The notes below the pieces were generated by a model. That model was not told the origin of the DNA. It searched no databases and saw only the letters and a list, made by a program, of their open reading frames with translations. Position numbers and translations under genes: made by a program. This document shows, in pieces, positions 35,200-48,410 of a stretch of 64,000 nucleotides of DNA (its first letter is position 1; every line of letters begins with the position of its first letter). The stretch covers positions 78,485,214 through 78,549,213 of the forward strand of contig OX457027.1 in assembly GCA_949752745.1 (NCBI GenBank), read 5' to 3'. This stretch comes from Protula sp. h YS-2021 (taxonomy: Eukaryota; Annelida; Polychaeta; Sabellida; Serpulidae).

Positions 35200-36558
35200 A
35201 GAAGAAACTCCTGAGAGCAAATAATAACATCTATAAAGGTAGTAATGTTAATGGTGTTATTTGCTCAAGTATTCCATTTGTCTATTTGATTATTTCATTG
35301 AACACATAAACATGATTTTAGGCAGACATACTGATATGCATAAAATCGTGCATAGGAATGTGCATTTTATGAAAATTGCAATTATCTCATCCTGGGTTTT
35401 TACTTTTGTGTTTCATTAAAATATACATTTTTGAGAGCAAATTTATCAAAAAAAATAGTACACTGTGATGTCCAGTGAACACAGAAACAAACGGACAAAC
35501 AAAAACTGCAGTGTAAATAATACAAAACTTCCAATTGAATGACGGCCATTGCAAGTTAGAAGTGGGACTTTCCTCCAAATCGTAGGTGCCATTTTAAACG
35601 TCTCAGGCGCAGGAATGAAGCACAGAAAATTATTTCAAAAATCATGCTGATATGTGTTTGTTTCTTACTGATGTGGTTTGTCGGGGTTTTTTGCGTTTGA
35701 CCATAACACAGCCATTCTTTTCACTATACATCTTCCACAAAGTCTTGTTTCCTTCCCAAATAAAATACTGTACACAAAACAGCCTCGGGAGTGTAACAAT
35801 GTTTTCTTCCTACGCCCACTGGTAATCATAATGTAAAGTCTAGTATGATCCAGCTTGTTTGGGCTAAAATAAATAAAAGTCATTTGAACATTTTTTATTT
35901 GCAGTAGTATAACTTTTGCATATTTGCCAGGCCCAATAACTAATTTGTAACTGACTTGCCCATTTCCAGATGTTCAACCAGATTACAAATTTATTATTGG
36001 GCCTGATTTGATATTGTGCCTTTCCGTTTGCAAAATTATAAATATTCTTTTTTTTCTTTAAATAAAACAGCTAACATGATTATTATCTAACACACTTCTA
36101 ATGCCAAAAAAAGTATGCGTTTTGTTTAAGCAAGCATTCTCTGGTTGGTAAAAACACTGGCGTTCTTGTAGCGGTCATGGGAGGTCATGTATTTTTATTG
36201 TATGTATTGCCACATAGCAAGTATTAACAGAGCCAGAAAGTTCATAAAGTATGTTTAGAAACCACATAAAAGTAAGCTACACACAGTGATCTGCTCAACT
36301 GTTGTTAATTGGCGTATGTGTACAGTCTGTGTATGACTATTGTTGCATAAACATGCGATTTTTGTATCAAAGGATCTGTTTGTGAGAACAGTTCGCCTTT
36401 CAAGACAATTAAATAACAAGACCCAGACAGCCACTTACATTTAGAAGCGTTTGCGCGTAATGTTTCTTGTTGGACACAATGTTCATTTCCGAAAGATAAC
36501 CCCCATTACCCCCTTACCCTTCGTTTCTATTGGAAACGTACGTTAGCGTAAGGCCCTT
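35200..36558. other. Arm segment without a recognisable gene
   Basis: Inverted, diverged counterpart of about 9,205-10,390. No domain is seen in the short frames at 35,387-35,578 and 35,665-35,883. Confidence 0.5.
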
Positions 36559-37181
36559 CCCAGCAAACATTAAGACGTCAGAATGACGTCGGGTCGATGT
36601 CGTGACCCGACGTTTCAGACGTCGGACTGACGTGCCGGTTTTGGTTGTATATGAAATAAAACAGACGTCGGGGTTTCAACGTCAGAATGACGTCGGGTTC
36701 CGACCTAAATCCGACGTCGGAATTAAGTCGGTTTTAGGTTGTATATGAAATTGGAACCGACGTCGGATTCCGACTTGAAACTGACTAGAATTATATAATC
36801 AATAGATAATTAATCATTCAACTGCTGTTGTGGAATACATACTGTTGTGAAATACATACGAAAGCATTTTCCATGTACATTTTTACAATCTAGGAAGAAA
36901 AATACCGACGCGCCATAAAAATTCTAAAATTTTCATGTAAAAAATAGTGTTTTCTTCCTCTTTATAAAAATAAATGACTACCATTTCCGGTGAGCGATAA
37001 TAATGTTCATCGCTTTTTGGTCCTTTTTTGCAACGTCCAAATGACGTCAGAAAACCGACGTCGCCTCGACGTCGGAATAAAGTCGGGTTTTGGGGTAATA
37101 GGTCAGAATATAGTTGTGAAGTCGTCGCGACCAAAATCCAACCTTTTCTTCAACCAAAAAAGACGCCGGTTGTTTGCTGGG
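36559..37181. mobile_element. 623-bp MITE with CCCAGCAAAC termini and GACGTCGG repeats
   Basis: Begins CCCAGCAAAC and ends GTTTGCTGGG, a perfect 10-bp terminal inverted repeat, flanked by TT on both sides. Inside, GACGTCGG and CCGACGTCGG motifs recur many times near both ends (36,573-36,775 and 37,044-37,090). The left arm has an uninterrupted sequence at the matching place (about 9,200), so the empty site is available for comparison. No transposase. Confidence 0.7.
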
Positions 37182-37189
37182 TTCACTCT

Positions 37190-40100
37190 CCCTCCGGAGC
37201 AACATTTTAATCATTCTTTTGGGAAGTGCCGTCTCCCCCCCCCCCCCACCTTGAATAAGCCCAGCAGCTCCCTTGCTCCGCCCCCTCAACCACTCCACCG
37301 TTAATGCACAGCCAAGTTTGACAACGCCGGCTAGTTTTCGAAGTGTTTGTATTTCTCTATAAACGGTCCTTAATTCCGCAATGTGTGAAGAACCTCTAGG
37401 ATTTAAGGATCATAATGGAAACCTTTCGTTCTTTTCAGTAATTGGGGGAGGGGCGATTTCAAGTGATGTTAGCGAAAGCGCGCTTTTATTTTTAAGTTCG
37501 TGATGAACGCTTAAAAAGTCATATTGCTAAAACGAAGCATCTCTTCAAACAGACAGAAAAACACATACGCACCCCCAAAAAGACAATTGAAACTTTCCCT
37601 GCTTATCTTCTTACTATTAAGACAGGGCTATTCCACGCTAAAGGAAACACAAACTTGTGTATTTCGACCTTAATGGAGTTTTTCTATCTTTTATACAAAC
37701 AATCAACAGGTACGAGTTAATTCAACATGTGCATTCACCAGCAGATGTACCGTAGTATTTAAAGAACATTCCACCGGGCGTTGGATCAAGACTAGGTTTC
37801 AGCTGTTTATAGAAGTCAAAAGAACCCAGATCTTACAGCGTTTAACACCTGTCGACCATTCGACGTCTAATCACCGTTGCGTAAGGTTACCAATGTAAGT
37901 CAAAACAACGTCCCTATGCTGCACAGACGTTCTGAGAGAGACGTTACATGGGTCTTGTTTATTATTTATTTAATTGGATACTATATATACGTAGCTTTCA
38001 CACATTACAAAGAAAGGCACTGCCACTCCTGACTAAATGTCACCGGAGAAAGGTTATCATATTGTTTCATATTTTTGGTTCATGGTATATATATACAGCC
38101 AGAATTCTTTGCAAAGCATACCCATTTGAAAACTATGTTTACAAGTTGGAACAAGGTTTTTCTAGTGTGTGATGTCGCATCTTCGGTGCTGATCATATAA
38201 TTTTAACCCATTTCAAACAAAACGAAGATTTTTTAAATAATAGACAGAAGTTTTTTTTAATTTATTTATCATAAAAACTCAGCTAATTTGTATACTCAGG
38301 TTCATAATTGCATTTTTATTTCGTATATAAAGGGGGCAAAAAATGACCATTACCACAAACTTCCAACTGCAAAGTGTCGTTGTGAAATCAAAGTGTACCT
38401 CTAACAGATCAAAATGGACCATTTTGTTGTGAAAAATATTTGATAAAGCTTAGTGTCAGTAGACTATTCCTTTGGTCTTTAGATTTTGTCGATTTTGTTG
38501 CAAATATGCATAAACACTGATTTATTCTGTGTCAGACTTTTTTTAGTCTCCAGATTATGTAGATATGGCTGTAAAGCTGATATAAAAATTGATTAATTTT
38601 TCTGGTCAGAATTTTTAGCCTTCAGATGTTTTCGTGTTCACTAGACTGGACGCAAGAATAAAGTTGATGATTTTAGAACAGAAAGAGGCGTTATTATTTC
38701 ATTTCCAACAGAAATTCTTTGGGCCCACTTTTCCTTAATACTTGTCTTTGTATTTTCTGTGGGGCATAGAAAAAGGAACATCACAATTAAAAGCTGCCTT
38801 GAGTTTTGACAAGCTGCTTTCAACGAGCTGTACGTATTCACGATCGATACAGCTTCCTTCTTTTGTTCACCATGTTTATTTTGATTTTGTACCGAGGCAG
38901 ACAAATCTAGCAGAATGGGAAGGTCTAAACATTGTGCATGGACTAGGTTACTCTTTTAAGACATCGATTTTAGGTTGCGCCTTTGACCCGGCCAAAGCAC
39001 GACATTAATTCTGGTTGTAATTTGATTGGTCCCGATCACAGAAAGCGTTTTACCCACGTCTTTGACACAACATTGAATAGATGTTGGATAAACAACGTTC
39101 CTTAGATGATGCTTTTGGCAACCAAAAGCAACTTTCTCCGATGTTTAATCAACGTCTTTTGTGTGAACTTGATTAAACGTCGGATAATCAATATCTATCG
39201 TCGGAAAGTAGACGTTGTTTCGACTTCTATAAACAAAGAAAACCTCGGGCGTTGATTCGACATCGCGCGCGACATTGATGCAACGTCACATTTGTTCACT
39301 GGTTATAGAATGTGAAGCCCTACAGTTGTATGAGCATGCGAGAAACCAATGCCATTTTATCCGTTACACCACAGTAGAATCTACATACATATCGGTTGGT
39401 TACAAAATGTACCTTTGTGTGGATGGTGGTTAAAATATAACACTTAAAATGAACTCGAAAGCGATATATTTCCATTCTGGAAAAGTACGATTTAATTGAT
39501 TCGTCAGTGGATTGAGAAAATGCTTCAAACTGCATAATGACCATGCGCTATTTTGATCAATGAATCAATCGTTTTTCTTTCATAAAACTTTTTTCACGAA
39601 AAAAGGCTTACGTTCGCTTATCTCCACCTTTATACGGGATTTCCCTCATTTGCGGTATCGACGCCTAAATTGTGAATTGAACTTTCCTACACGTGGTGGT
39701 GTATCATGTCAACAAACATGTTCAAAAATTGCCATTTTTAAGCATATCCGAAACATCCGGTGGTATAAAAGTAAGAGACATCCGATTACCCATCATTCCT
39801 TTTTATCTCAGTTCCCCAACGCCTAAGTAGGTTTGAAGCAGGGATGGATAAGGGCGGATTATCGAAGGTCTAAAGGTGGAGAACGAGAACTACGCTTTTT
39901 CTCGTAAAAAAACGTTTTACGAAAGAAAAACGATAGTTTTACTACGTAGAAGCTAACGTTCGCTTATCTCCACTTATATACGGGATTAGAAACTGGCGTT
40001 GGGGTAAACCCCGCGTGGCACGCCTCGTGTGGAAAAGTTCTTTAATGTGAACTACACTCTAACTGACCTATGTATTGTATGAAAGAAATAAAAGACATCA
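37190..40100. other. Arm segment without a recognisable gene
   Basis: Inverted counterpart of about 5,600-9,190, including the ACGTC-rich blocks (37,850-37,950 and 39,060-39,300) and the tRNA-like sequence (39,305-39,375). A right-only stretch at about 38,710-38,930 has a short frame (38,742-39,008) without a known domain. Confidence 0.5.
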
Positions 40101-40772
40101 AAGTATCTTCGTGGTCTTTTATTGAGTCTTCAAGAAATAAGAAATTCTGAATACAATGACATATATTTTGAAAGTTAGAATCACATGTACTGAAAGAACG
40201 AAAGTTAACACTTCATATGGGTAGAGCCATGACAAGATTTGCTCTAGCGGATCCATTTTCTCGGATTGGCTCTTCTCATAGTGGACCAAGTGGCAGATTG
40301 GTATAGCCATGAGGGAGGGGCCATTTCTATAGATGGCTTTATCGCTTACTGCTCGGTTCTTTCCCCCTCTTGATGAGTGTGCTACCTTGGTGGGTGTGCA
40401 TACAAATACTGTGGGTATTGCCCGACTTAAGACAATTGAGAGTAGATAATGCTATGAATCTTAAAATACTCAAGGTTTTGTTACCACCCCCTCCAACCTC
40501 TCTCGGATCGTACGCCAAACCGATGTCAGGTAACATACGTACGAACTGACTAGAGTACGGTTATATAAATACAATAATAAAATTTCTTTACTTGTGCTCA
40601 AAATAGTGCTAGAGATCAACTAAATCGTAGTGATTAGGATACTTAAATTAATTATCAATTTGCATACTAAACCAAACGTTTTTCTCACTCAGCATAGGAA
40701 AGTCAGGATGGTGAGGAGCGTATAGAACCATTACTGTACGACAATAAGTGAGAAGTGGGAAAGTGTCTCTAC

Positions 40773-41993
40773 TCACTTCTCTTTGAGCCGACCGACGGCT
40801 CGAATGTACGGAGCCACTTTGATATCTAACAGTGGATCGGGAGTTGCCCTTGGGATGCTTTTCTCCTCTGGGTATGACTCTTGGGGATTGTTTGTTGCCT
40901 CGACCCCGTTTGCTGGATATGACACCTCTCTGGCTCTGACTGTAGTTTCTGTTGTAACGAAGGGAGAATTTGGGTTGGAAATGACTTTTTCTACTGCTAT
41001 GAAGGGGCCCATTGAATAGAGCCCTGTTGGTTCATTTTGAGTGAATTCTTTTAGATCGATCTTTATAAAGGTGTTCGGAGGATGACCCACATCCTGTGCA
41101 TCCTAGAGTATCGTCTAATGAAGCATTCTGTAGCGCGTTCAAGGAACTGGCTTTTTGTCTTACTTGATAGGCTTTGATTTTGCAGTGGGATAGGAATTCT
41201 GGGTCTGATTGGGTTTTGGAGTATGCCTTTAAAATTACCCGCTTGATATAATTAGAGACGGTTTGTTTGGAAATGTCTCTATTTACGCTGGTTCTAAATG
41301 ATATAATTAGGTCTGTCTGATTTGGTCCTCTATAATCTTTGGACAACTCCATATATTTCAAGAGGGCCCGCACGGGGCATAGTGTCGGTGTTGGCTCTTC
41401 CTAAGATGTAGAAGTGGGATCGGCCGTAAGTTTGATTTCCTCGAATGATCCTGCCCCTTTTTTGTCCATGTGTGTCTTATCCCTAAAGGAATGGTTTGGC
41501 TTTAGAACACTGTATCCCAGGAGCCAGTTCCTTTGAAGACCTCTTGTCCGAGGGCATGAAGTTCCCCCCTTCTTTTGTCTGATGCTAGGGCTAGAAGGAA
41601 GGTGAATTTTAGGATAGCCCATCTGGGGGAAATAGTTGTTTCATCAAAGATTTCTTTGTCCGTTAGGAACCTGAGGACTAATTCCAGACCCCATTGGGCT
41701 ATATTTGATCTGGATGAGGGAGACACTAACTTGAAGTGTTTTATCAAGTTTGAAATAGATGAGTCTTCCCTTGATCGTAGCCTGAAACTGGTTTCAGTGT
41801 GGCTGCGATTGCTGACCTGTAACCCTCTATGGAGGATAGTCTTAATCTTGCCTCTTCGAAGAGAGAATTCAGAAACTCTGCTACGACCCCTGGGGAGGCT
41901 TTGAAGGGGCCCAGTTTTTATTTGTGGCACCGAGAACTTGTTCCAGTGAGCGCTATAAATTGTAGCTGTGGATGGTTTGTGTGTTTGGGTCAT
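40773..41993 (-). pseudogene. DIRS-like tyrosine recombinase, second copy, frameshifted
   Basis: Inverted, diverged copy of 3,780-4,980. The arginine box region LALASDKRRGELHAL is present (41,540-41,590). The HxxR box reads KAYQVRQKASSLNA (near 41,150), so the catalytic histidine is tyrosine. The frame is lost before the nucleophile region. Several frames are needed (41,993-41,502, 41,373-41,032, 41,090-40,773). Inactive. Confidence 0.75.
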
Positions 41994-41999
41994 TTTTTT

Positions 42000-42565
42000 A
42001 TTACTTTATCTGAAAACCCTTGTGTTTTTTGAAAAGTAGGGACAGGTACCATTCCCTCAGGTCTAGGAGATGAGGGGTGGGTGCCTGTGGTCCCAATGTG
42101 GTTGGTGTAAAAGTCCCCGGTGACAAGGGATCTGAACCCACATCATTACTTTGAAACGCGATAGTAGGGTTAACCATGCTTTAGAATGGTGGGGGGAAAG
42201 GCATGCAACACTTGCTTGGACATTGACATTTGAAGGCGTCTAACCCCAGGCTTTTGGGTCTGAGCAGAGGCAGACATATCTGGGTAGGCGGTGGGTTAGT
42301 GAATTGGCAAATAGGTCCAGGAATTGGGTACTCCATGGGGATCGGGTCACTACCCACTGAAAGGATTCTTGGGTTAAGCACTACTCTTTTTGAATTATTT
42401 TGCTTACCCTGGAGGCCATATCTGCCATCACGTTTACTTTACCGGCCATGTGGGTGGCGAACCAGATGCCGGGCTTTTTTGCTAGACAAAGGATATCCTT
42501 CGCCAGCAGCACTGGGTGGGGAGCTTGAATGGATAACCTTGCGACAGGCAGTCTCTAGATACTCA
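42000..42565 (-). pseudogene. DIRS-like RNase H/linker remnant, second copy
   Basis: Matches 3,190-3,780 inverted. The frame at 42,381-42,181 reads NPRILSVGSDPIP and PKSLGLDAFKCQ, like the left copy. The element stops abruptly at about 42,565, with no RT beyond it. Confidence 0.6.
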
Positions 42566-42576
42566 CCATAACTTAA

Positions 42577-43072
42577 CTAGTATCTTGTCAATTCAGAGAA
42601 AAACAAGTTTAAAGATAATGTTGTGCACTGCAGTTCATACATATAAGCCTTAATGTTATTCAAAATTTTGCCAATGTCTACATTCACTTCAACTCGTCCA
42701 TTATTGAACGTGGAAAGCTCTGATATACCCATTGACGGTGAAAAATCATAGTTATAATGTGAAATAATTCTAGAAGTTACAACTAGCATGAGGTCAGCTG
42801 CCCAAATTGTGCTAGCGTGGATAAATTCTGAATCAATGTCTTAGATATTCCCTGACAAATTCAGTTCTTCACATTCACTCAGAAAGATTGGATGAAACGA
42901 TTTCTTTGAATTGTCCTTCCAACACCTTCCCAGTGTTTATGCATAGTCTTCATTCTAGGATCCAGCCGGGTTCAAAATAAAGAAGCCTTGAAAACACAAA
43001 GTCAATATATTTTACTTTGCAGCCATCATCAAATGTCTCTATGCGTCTATGAAGGAGTTGAGACGTTGACAT
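42577..43072 (-). pseudogene. Hypothetical protein of the polymerase element (copy 2)
   Basis: Diverged copy of 15,172-15,590. From ATG 43,072 it reads MSTSQLLHRRIET, then KVKYIDFVFS and WILE before a stop. The second half (42,789-42,577) contains LMLVVTSRIISHY and SELSTFNNGRVEVN and ends about 26 residues beyond copy 1. Stops and frame changes lie between the halves. No polymerase is found beside it. Its start beside the broken DIRS end suggests a rearrangement junction at about 42,570. Confidence 0.55.
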
Positions 43073-43476
43073 GTTTTACTTTTCTTCTTCTATAAGACAA
43101 CCAATTAAATAATCCACCACGAGATAGTACACCCGAACAAAGTAAAATGCTGAAACAAAATCAAAGTCCTCTCCATCTTTCATTCAAGTTTCATAACACT
43201 GTTCAATAAACTTGTTGTGTCATTCAATTCTGTTGAGATTGTGGTGCGAAAGCCTTAAAAAGCATCCAAGTGCCAAAGTTGATCTTTCTCAAATCCAAAG
43301 CGAGTCAGTTCATCAATCATAAAATCTAGATAACTCGGTTTGAAAATAACATCCATGTTCAAAATTCAAAACAGTTATTTACAAAACATGCCTTCACTGC
43401 TTGGTCTCTACGGAATACATGATTATATACCTTATCTATCAGTTCTTTTATTGTGTCACTCTTCTCAGTACATCGG

Positions 43477-43647
43477 TCATTCCTCTTCATTTATCTCTCC
43501 AACCTTTAAAGTTTTACATTTACCGCAAAAGTTTTCAGGTTCACATAATTTACAGTCAAATCTGTGGCAGTGGCAATTATCATCTTCTACATATTCTGTA
43601 GCACCCAATATGTAGATATAAGTCCAAGCTGGTTCTGTACATGTGCA
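43477..43647 (-). CDS. Short Cys-rich open frame
   Basis: 57 codons between stops with no ATG. It contains CTCTEP and then CHCHRFDCKLCEPENFCGKC, a dense Cys/His cluster typical of a zinc-binding module. It lies upstream of, and on the same strand as, the hypothetical gene at 43,072. It may be an exon or a decayed gene end. Not related at sequence level to the Cys-rich genes near 14 and 19 kb as far as I can see. Confidence 0.3.
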   Translation of the reverse strand, partial: CTCTEPAWTYIYILGATEYVEDDNCHCHRFDCKLCEPENFCGKCKTLKVGEINEEE

Positions 43648-43793
43648 TTATTTAACTGCACCTCAGCTAGCTGTTTTCTGGTCAGATTGGTTGTTTTCTT
43701 TTGTTTATCCTCAGTTAACTGGACTGCTTTCACCCAGTCAAAGCAATTCGTACACGTGTCATCAGTCAAAAGACTGGATGTTGTTGTTGTTGT

Positions 43794-43804
43794 TGATGAT
43801 GATA

Positions 43805-43886
<82 letters not shown>
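43794..43886. repeat. (GAT)n microsatellite
   Basis: About 90 bases of GAT. The poly-Asp, poly-Met and poly-Ser frames over it are spurious. Confidence 0.95.
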
Positions 43887-43887
<1 letters not shown>

Positions 43888-44875
43888 TCAATGCTTATGG
43901 TACAACAAGTATATCCAAATAGGAAGTTCATCGGCTTTTTTTCCAACAAATTATATACCAAGAAATTATTGCATTTTTTAGATATAACAAATAAGGATGG
44001 ATCCATTATGTTACCCCTAGAAATAAAAAAGAGGTTTGATAGTAAAATAAATGTTTTAAATCTATTCAGCTTGGTGGCAGCAATTCCGCAAAAATGGAAA
44101 AGTGTATTGGCACTAGATTAAAAAAATATTAAAAGTAGTAAATAAGATGTTGATATTATGTTTACATCTAAATTTTATAACTCAGTGTTATCCAAAATAT
44201 GCTCAAAATTAATATATTGGAACCCAGTTAGACTTTAGGAAGCTACACCAAGCTGTATAGAAAGGTGGAAATGAAAATATATATATGACTGATTGTGAAT
44301 TTAAAGAAATCTTTAAAAAGACGAAATATTTGACAAGAAATGTTCGGGACAGTATATTAAACCGTAAAATTACGCATAAAAACTATGCATCAACTTATAC
44401 ACTCGCAAAATTTGACCCGACGGTCGCATCGAAATGTAAGAATTGTAAGGTGAAGAATGATAACATGCATATGTTTATCCTCTGTTCAAATTTAACTTTA
44501 TTCTGGAAATTGTTAGAAAATTTTATAAATAATAACATTATGACAAAAGCCAAAATCGCTCTGTCGAACAGAATGAAACTATTGGGAATTATTCGAAGCG
44601 ATAACTTACGGGAGAGGAGTTTTCGGTTGATTTCATTCTTCTACAAGCAAGATTATTTATTCAACGTTGCAAACTTAAAAGTAGAGAAGTGCACTTTATT
44701 GAATACCTAAAATATCTAAAACCTAAAGTATATTTTGAACGAATTTTAAACAAAACAAATATATCTATATGCAGAGCTTTAGGAAAAATTGACCAGTTGT
44801 TATGGTTGACTTTATTTTCTTTTTCTGCGCCTTTTATCTGTCTTCAATCCCTGCTAATATACTATTTTGTATAAC
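43887..44875 (+). pseudogene. LINE-type retrotransposon ORF2 3' relic
   Basis: Three frames in order (43,887-44,121, 44,285-44,710 and 44,689-44,874) read like the C-terminal end of a non-LTR reverse-transcriptase protein. The middle one has CKNCKVKNDNMHMFILCSNL, a C-x2-C...H...C arrangement with the flanking FW typical of the zinc region after the RT in many LINEs. The last part (YLKPKVYFERIL...) is in a shifted frame. RT catalytic motifs are absent. A (GAT)n microsatellite marks the 5' break. Confidence 0.55.
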
Positions 44876-47800
44876 GTTCATTCTTATTGTCAACTGCTTA
44901 ACTGAAACTTGAGTCCAGTTGATTAGAAAGTATTTGGCCAGGGTATAGAAAAGCACTTGTTCTCCTTAACAGCACCAAAAAAATTGTCACTATGTTTGCG
45001 CTGCTGTAACTTGTTATGTATGAGTTAAAAGTATATACTGGAATGAAGTGATAATAAAAAACATGTGATGTATTATTGTAGAAAATACTCAACATGCAGG
45101 ACCATACATTTCTTTATAATTCAACCATTACTGATGATCCTCCGTTCTTAGAGTGTATTAACTTTCATTAATACACGGTTGTTTGAAAAGTATGCAATGA
45201 CATGAACAAAAGAGTATCCAAGGAATGTTATTCAAGCTGTGACCCTTGATTCAATCAGAAATTACACATGTTTCTAATAAGGTCGGTGCCACCAGAAACG
45301 GTATACGCGAAAGCGCTATTTATAGATAGGCATCTGTACCAAGCCGTTGTGACGCAAGTTATTCAGTACAATTTCGCTGATTAAAAATACCATTGTGCAA
45401 ACGTAGTTTCTCTTATTCGAGTTCAACTGGGATGATTTCAATTTTGCCTGCTTCTTTGCTATGGACGCACTTAACTTTATTTGGGCATCTTGCATTTATG
45501 AACGCAATCTCTAAGGATCTTGTGATAAAACAAAACAAAATCTTAAATGACCGATTAAAATGCCATATTTATTCTGGTTCAAGACCGTACAACCGAGAAC
45601 CACACAATATTTAAAGAGAAAATTAACATAACTCATAACAAGGACAGTCGATGCAGGAATGAAATTAACAAATTGTATAAATCAACGGAAAAAGTCCTAG
45701 AAATGTGAGTTGTACTATTTCTGTAAACATGTAGCCGAAACCATACTGTAGTTTCAAGAATTTGTAAAACATGACTTCTTAATTACGGAAAAAATAATAT
45801 TCCTTTCCAGTCTTTGCAAGATTTTGCAGTGATATAATGAAAATTATGTGACCGTAAACACAATCAACTATGAGTTTAGTAAACTATTGATAGTTCAGTT
45901 TTGCAACATATAGGCGATCGTGGGTTCAGTTCCTAAGGTCTGCTCGTGTAAATATCAAGTAGTATGAAACATCTGAACACCCGCTGCGTAATTGGTGATG
46001 ATATTATCGTGTATATTATACGAGTTCCGCTTCCGCTTTTAACTACAGCTTCACAGCAGTGACCTTATCTTCTTAGGCAGCAAGCAACTGAAATCCAAAT
46101 GTAATTGAAACTGGACATACAGAATCCTTCTTATGTGGGCCAAGGAACCAATTGTTCAAATAAGTGATGCATTGTGGTAGCAATAACAACCCACTTACAG
46201 TGCTTTAGTCCCTGATTTAGTGCCTATAAACCTTGTGGTAACTACGGATCTATCACAACATACACTTAGTACGAGAAATGATTTATACTCGGACCATTAT
46301 TAGCAAAATTTTATGACCTGAATTAGGAGACAACATTGACCGATCGCAACATCTCTCCGGGCATCATATTACTAGTAATCATAAAATCTGAGATCGATTG
46401 CAAGTGTGGATCTTGCAATTAAATGTTTTGTGGAATTTAATTTTTTCTTATTCAAAGATCGGTATGTTCCGTTGTTCAGGTAATGTCTGTTCGAGTGCTC
46501 CTTTCGGGTATTTTCCAGCCGAATATTGTCCCAGACCCAAATATATGCATACGAAAGATGTCAAAACGCATTTATTTATTCATAGACAAAGCAATTTTCT
46601 TATGTTTACACGTTTGATTTTTTTTTTAAACAAGTATTTCTAAACGCCCAATTTTTACAAGGAATTAAATGTCATCGTTCTGCAAATTTTTTTTCAAGAA
46701 AACATAGCACTGGCCACTGAATGGAAACATGTACTGCAACACTTGAAGACAGAACTACGTATCACAGTTTCCAATATACCAAGTCAACACCTTGACGCTT
46801 TTCTGACCTTCAAAGAGAGAAAACCGCTCAAAAAGTCATAGCCAAAGCACAGATAATGACACTCTGTGTCAACTGTCTTAGAAAAACACACCAACTTTAC
46901 TTAATTAATGTTTGCGACTTATACTTGTTGACATTAAGTGGCACATAGTGCGATGCATCATGTTTTGAAAGCAAAGGATATTGAATGGAATTTATTGTGT
47001 TGAATTCAAAATTAAATTTAAAATTGAGTTTGACGTTATAATGAAGATCTCGCTGTCACGTTTAGCAATAATAAGGTGGCTAGAAAGTGTCCTAGTCGGC
47101 AATGAAAATAATTCCGACTAGTTTAAACCTTATTACATTTGGACTTAATTTTTGAGGCCATCAGATCAAGGCAAAAACAGGTGTTCTATCTAACGATCTA
47201 TTTTCTTCAATTTTTATTAGACATTTAATATCTTAAAAGTGTATGTTATTCTATTGTATAGTTCAAATTTGCAAGGTCAATAAACTTTGTAGCTTTAAAG
47301 TGCATTGAGGTCGTGTAATTTCTCAAGTCAAAGACCAGTGTTTCTCTTATTTAAACAACTGCTAAACCAGTTACAAAATTAATAGCACAGTTCACATCTT
47401 AACACGTAAAAGAAATCAACTGACAAAGATACATTTTAGATTTACTATTTGCCACATATTTCTTTATAGAAGACTCAAACATATTACCTGGACATTCAAT
47501 AAAATGTTTACATCTAAAGTCTGTGAATAATGTGTAAAATTTTCAAACACCATAGCTTCAGTATGTTTTAAAAATCTCGAAGAAAGAACGAAAACAACAG
47601 AAATAACACACTGAAAAATTAAATGATTTTTACATATTTGAAAAGTTTAAATAGAAACTATTTAAAAATGTAATATTTTAAACACTATAAAATTGAAATT
47701 TCTGTAAAACCAGAGTTTGAGTAATCAAATACTTTTAATAAATTTAAAATATATTACTTTCTATAAAGACAAAAAGAAATGCAAATTTTTGAGCAAAAAA

Positions 47801-48410
47801 CTTTTAAATTTTTAAACTGATAAAAGAAATTATTTCCTCACAAGTATAGCTTGTGTACAATCATGTGTATAAATACTTTAAATATCACACAGTGGGAAAA
47901 TTAATTTTAAAAATTTCACAATGGGTGCATCGTGAGCAGTTATGAGTGAAAATTCAAAGGGCATTGCAAAAAATACATTGAACAACGAAAACCCATTTAA
48001 AATGCAGACATTCAGTTTCATCTACCTCTCTGGGATGTTACAAATTTACATATGTCAAAAAAAATTACCACAAAATAGATGGCCAAATTATACCAGTTAA
48101 TTATCTATTCCTTGTGCTGCATGTCACACATCCACCTAAGTGTTTTGTACCTGATATCACTGTTAGAGGCTTCAAAAATGCTTACATATTGGGCTTTGTG
48201 TTGACATGATGAGTCTTTATTTGGACTTCATGAGTGCTGTACTTTGTAGTTTGTCCGTATGATTATTTCAATTATATATGCTAACATTAAGTGTTTGATG
48301 CAGTTCAAATGCTATAGACATTATCGCAGATTTTTCTTCAGGCTATTTCTTTATTTTATTTTTACACTAGAAAGATTTATTTTGATAATATTTTAGCTAA
48401 TTAATTAAAT
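44876..48410. other. Intergenic region upstream of the transporter gene
   Basis: No gene recognised. A short perfect hairpin, GTGTATTAA with TTAATACAC six bases later, is at about 45,151-45,174. AT content rises toward 47,400-48,000. A B-box-like GGTTCAGTTCC occurs near 45,925, but no tRNA fold is convincing. Confidence 0.5.

Larger units (their letters stand above)
34683..42565 (-). repeat. Outer inverted repeat, right arm (diverged)
   Basis: Reverse complement of ~3,190-13,434 with scattered substitutions and indels. Right-only blocks: about 34,890-35,085, the 623-bp element at 36,559-37,181, and about 38,710-38,930. It lacks most of the glycosyltransferase gene, the block 7,330-8,265 and its MITE. 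The homology ends at about 42,565 within the RNase H part of the DIRS copy. Confidence 0.8.

Noticed and set aside
43564..44121. 185-codon frame with a poly-Asp tract
   Set aside because: The centre is a (GAT)n microsatellite. Only the part after it (from about 43,887) looks like a LINE relic, listed separately.
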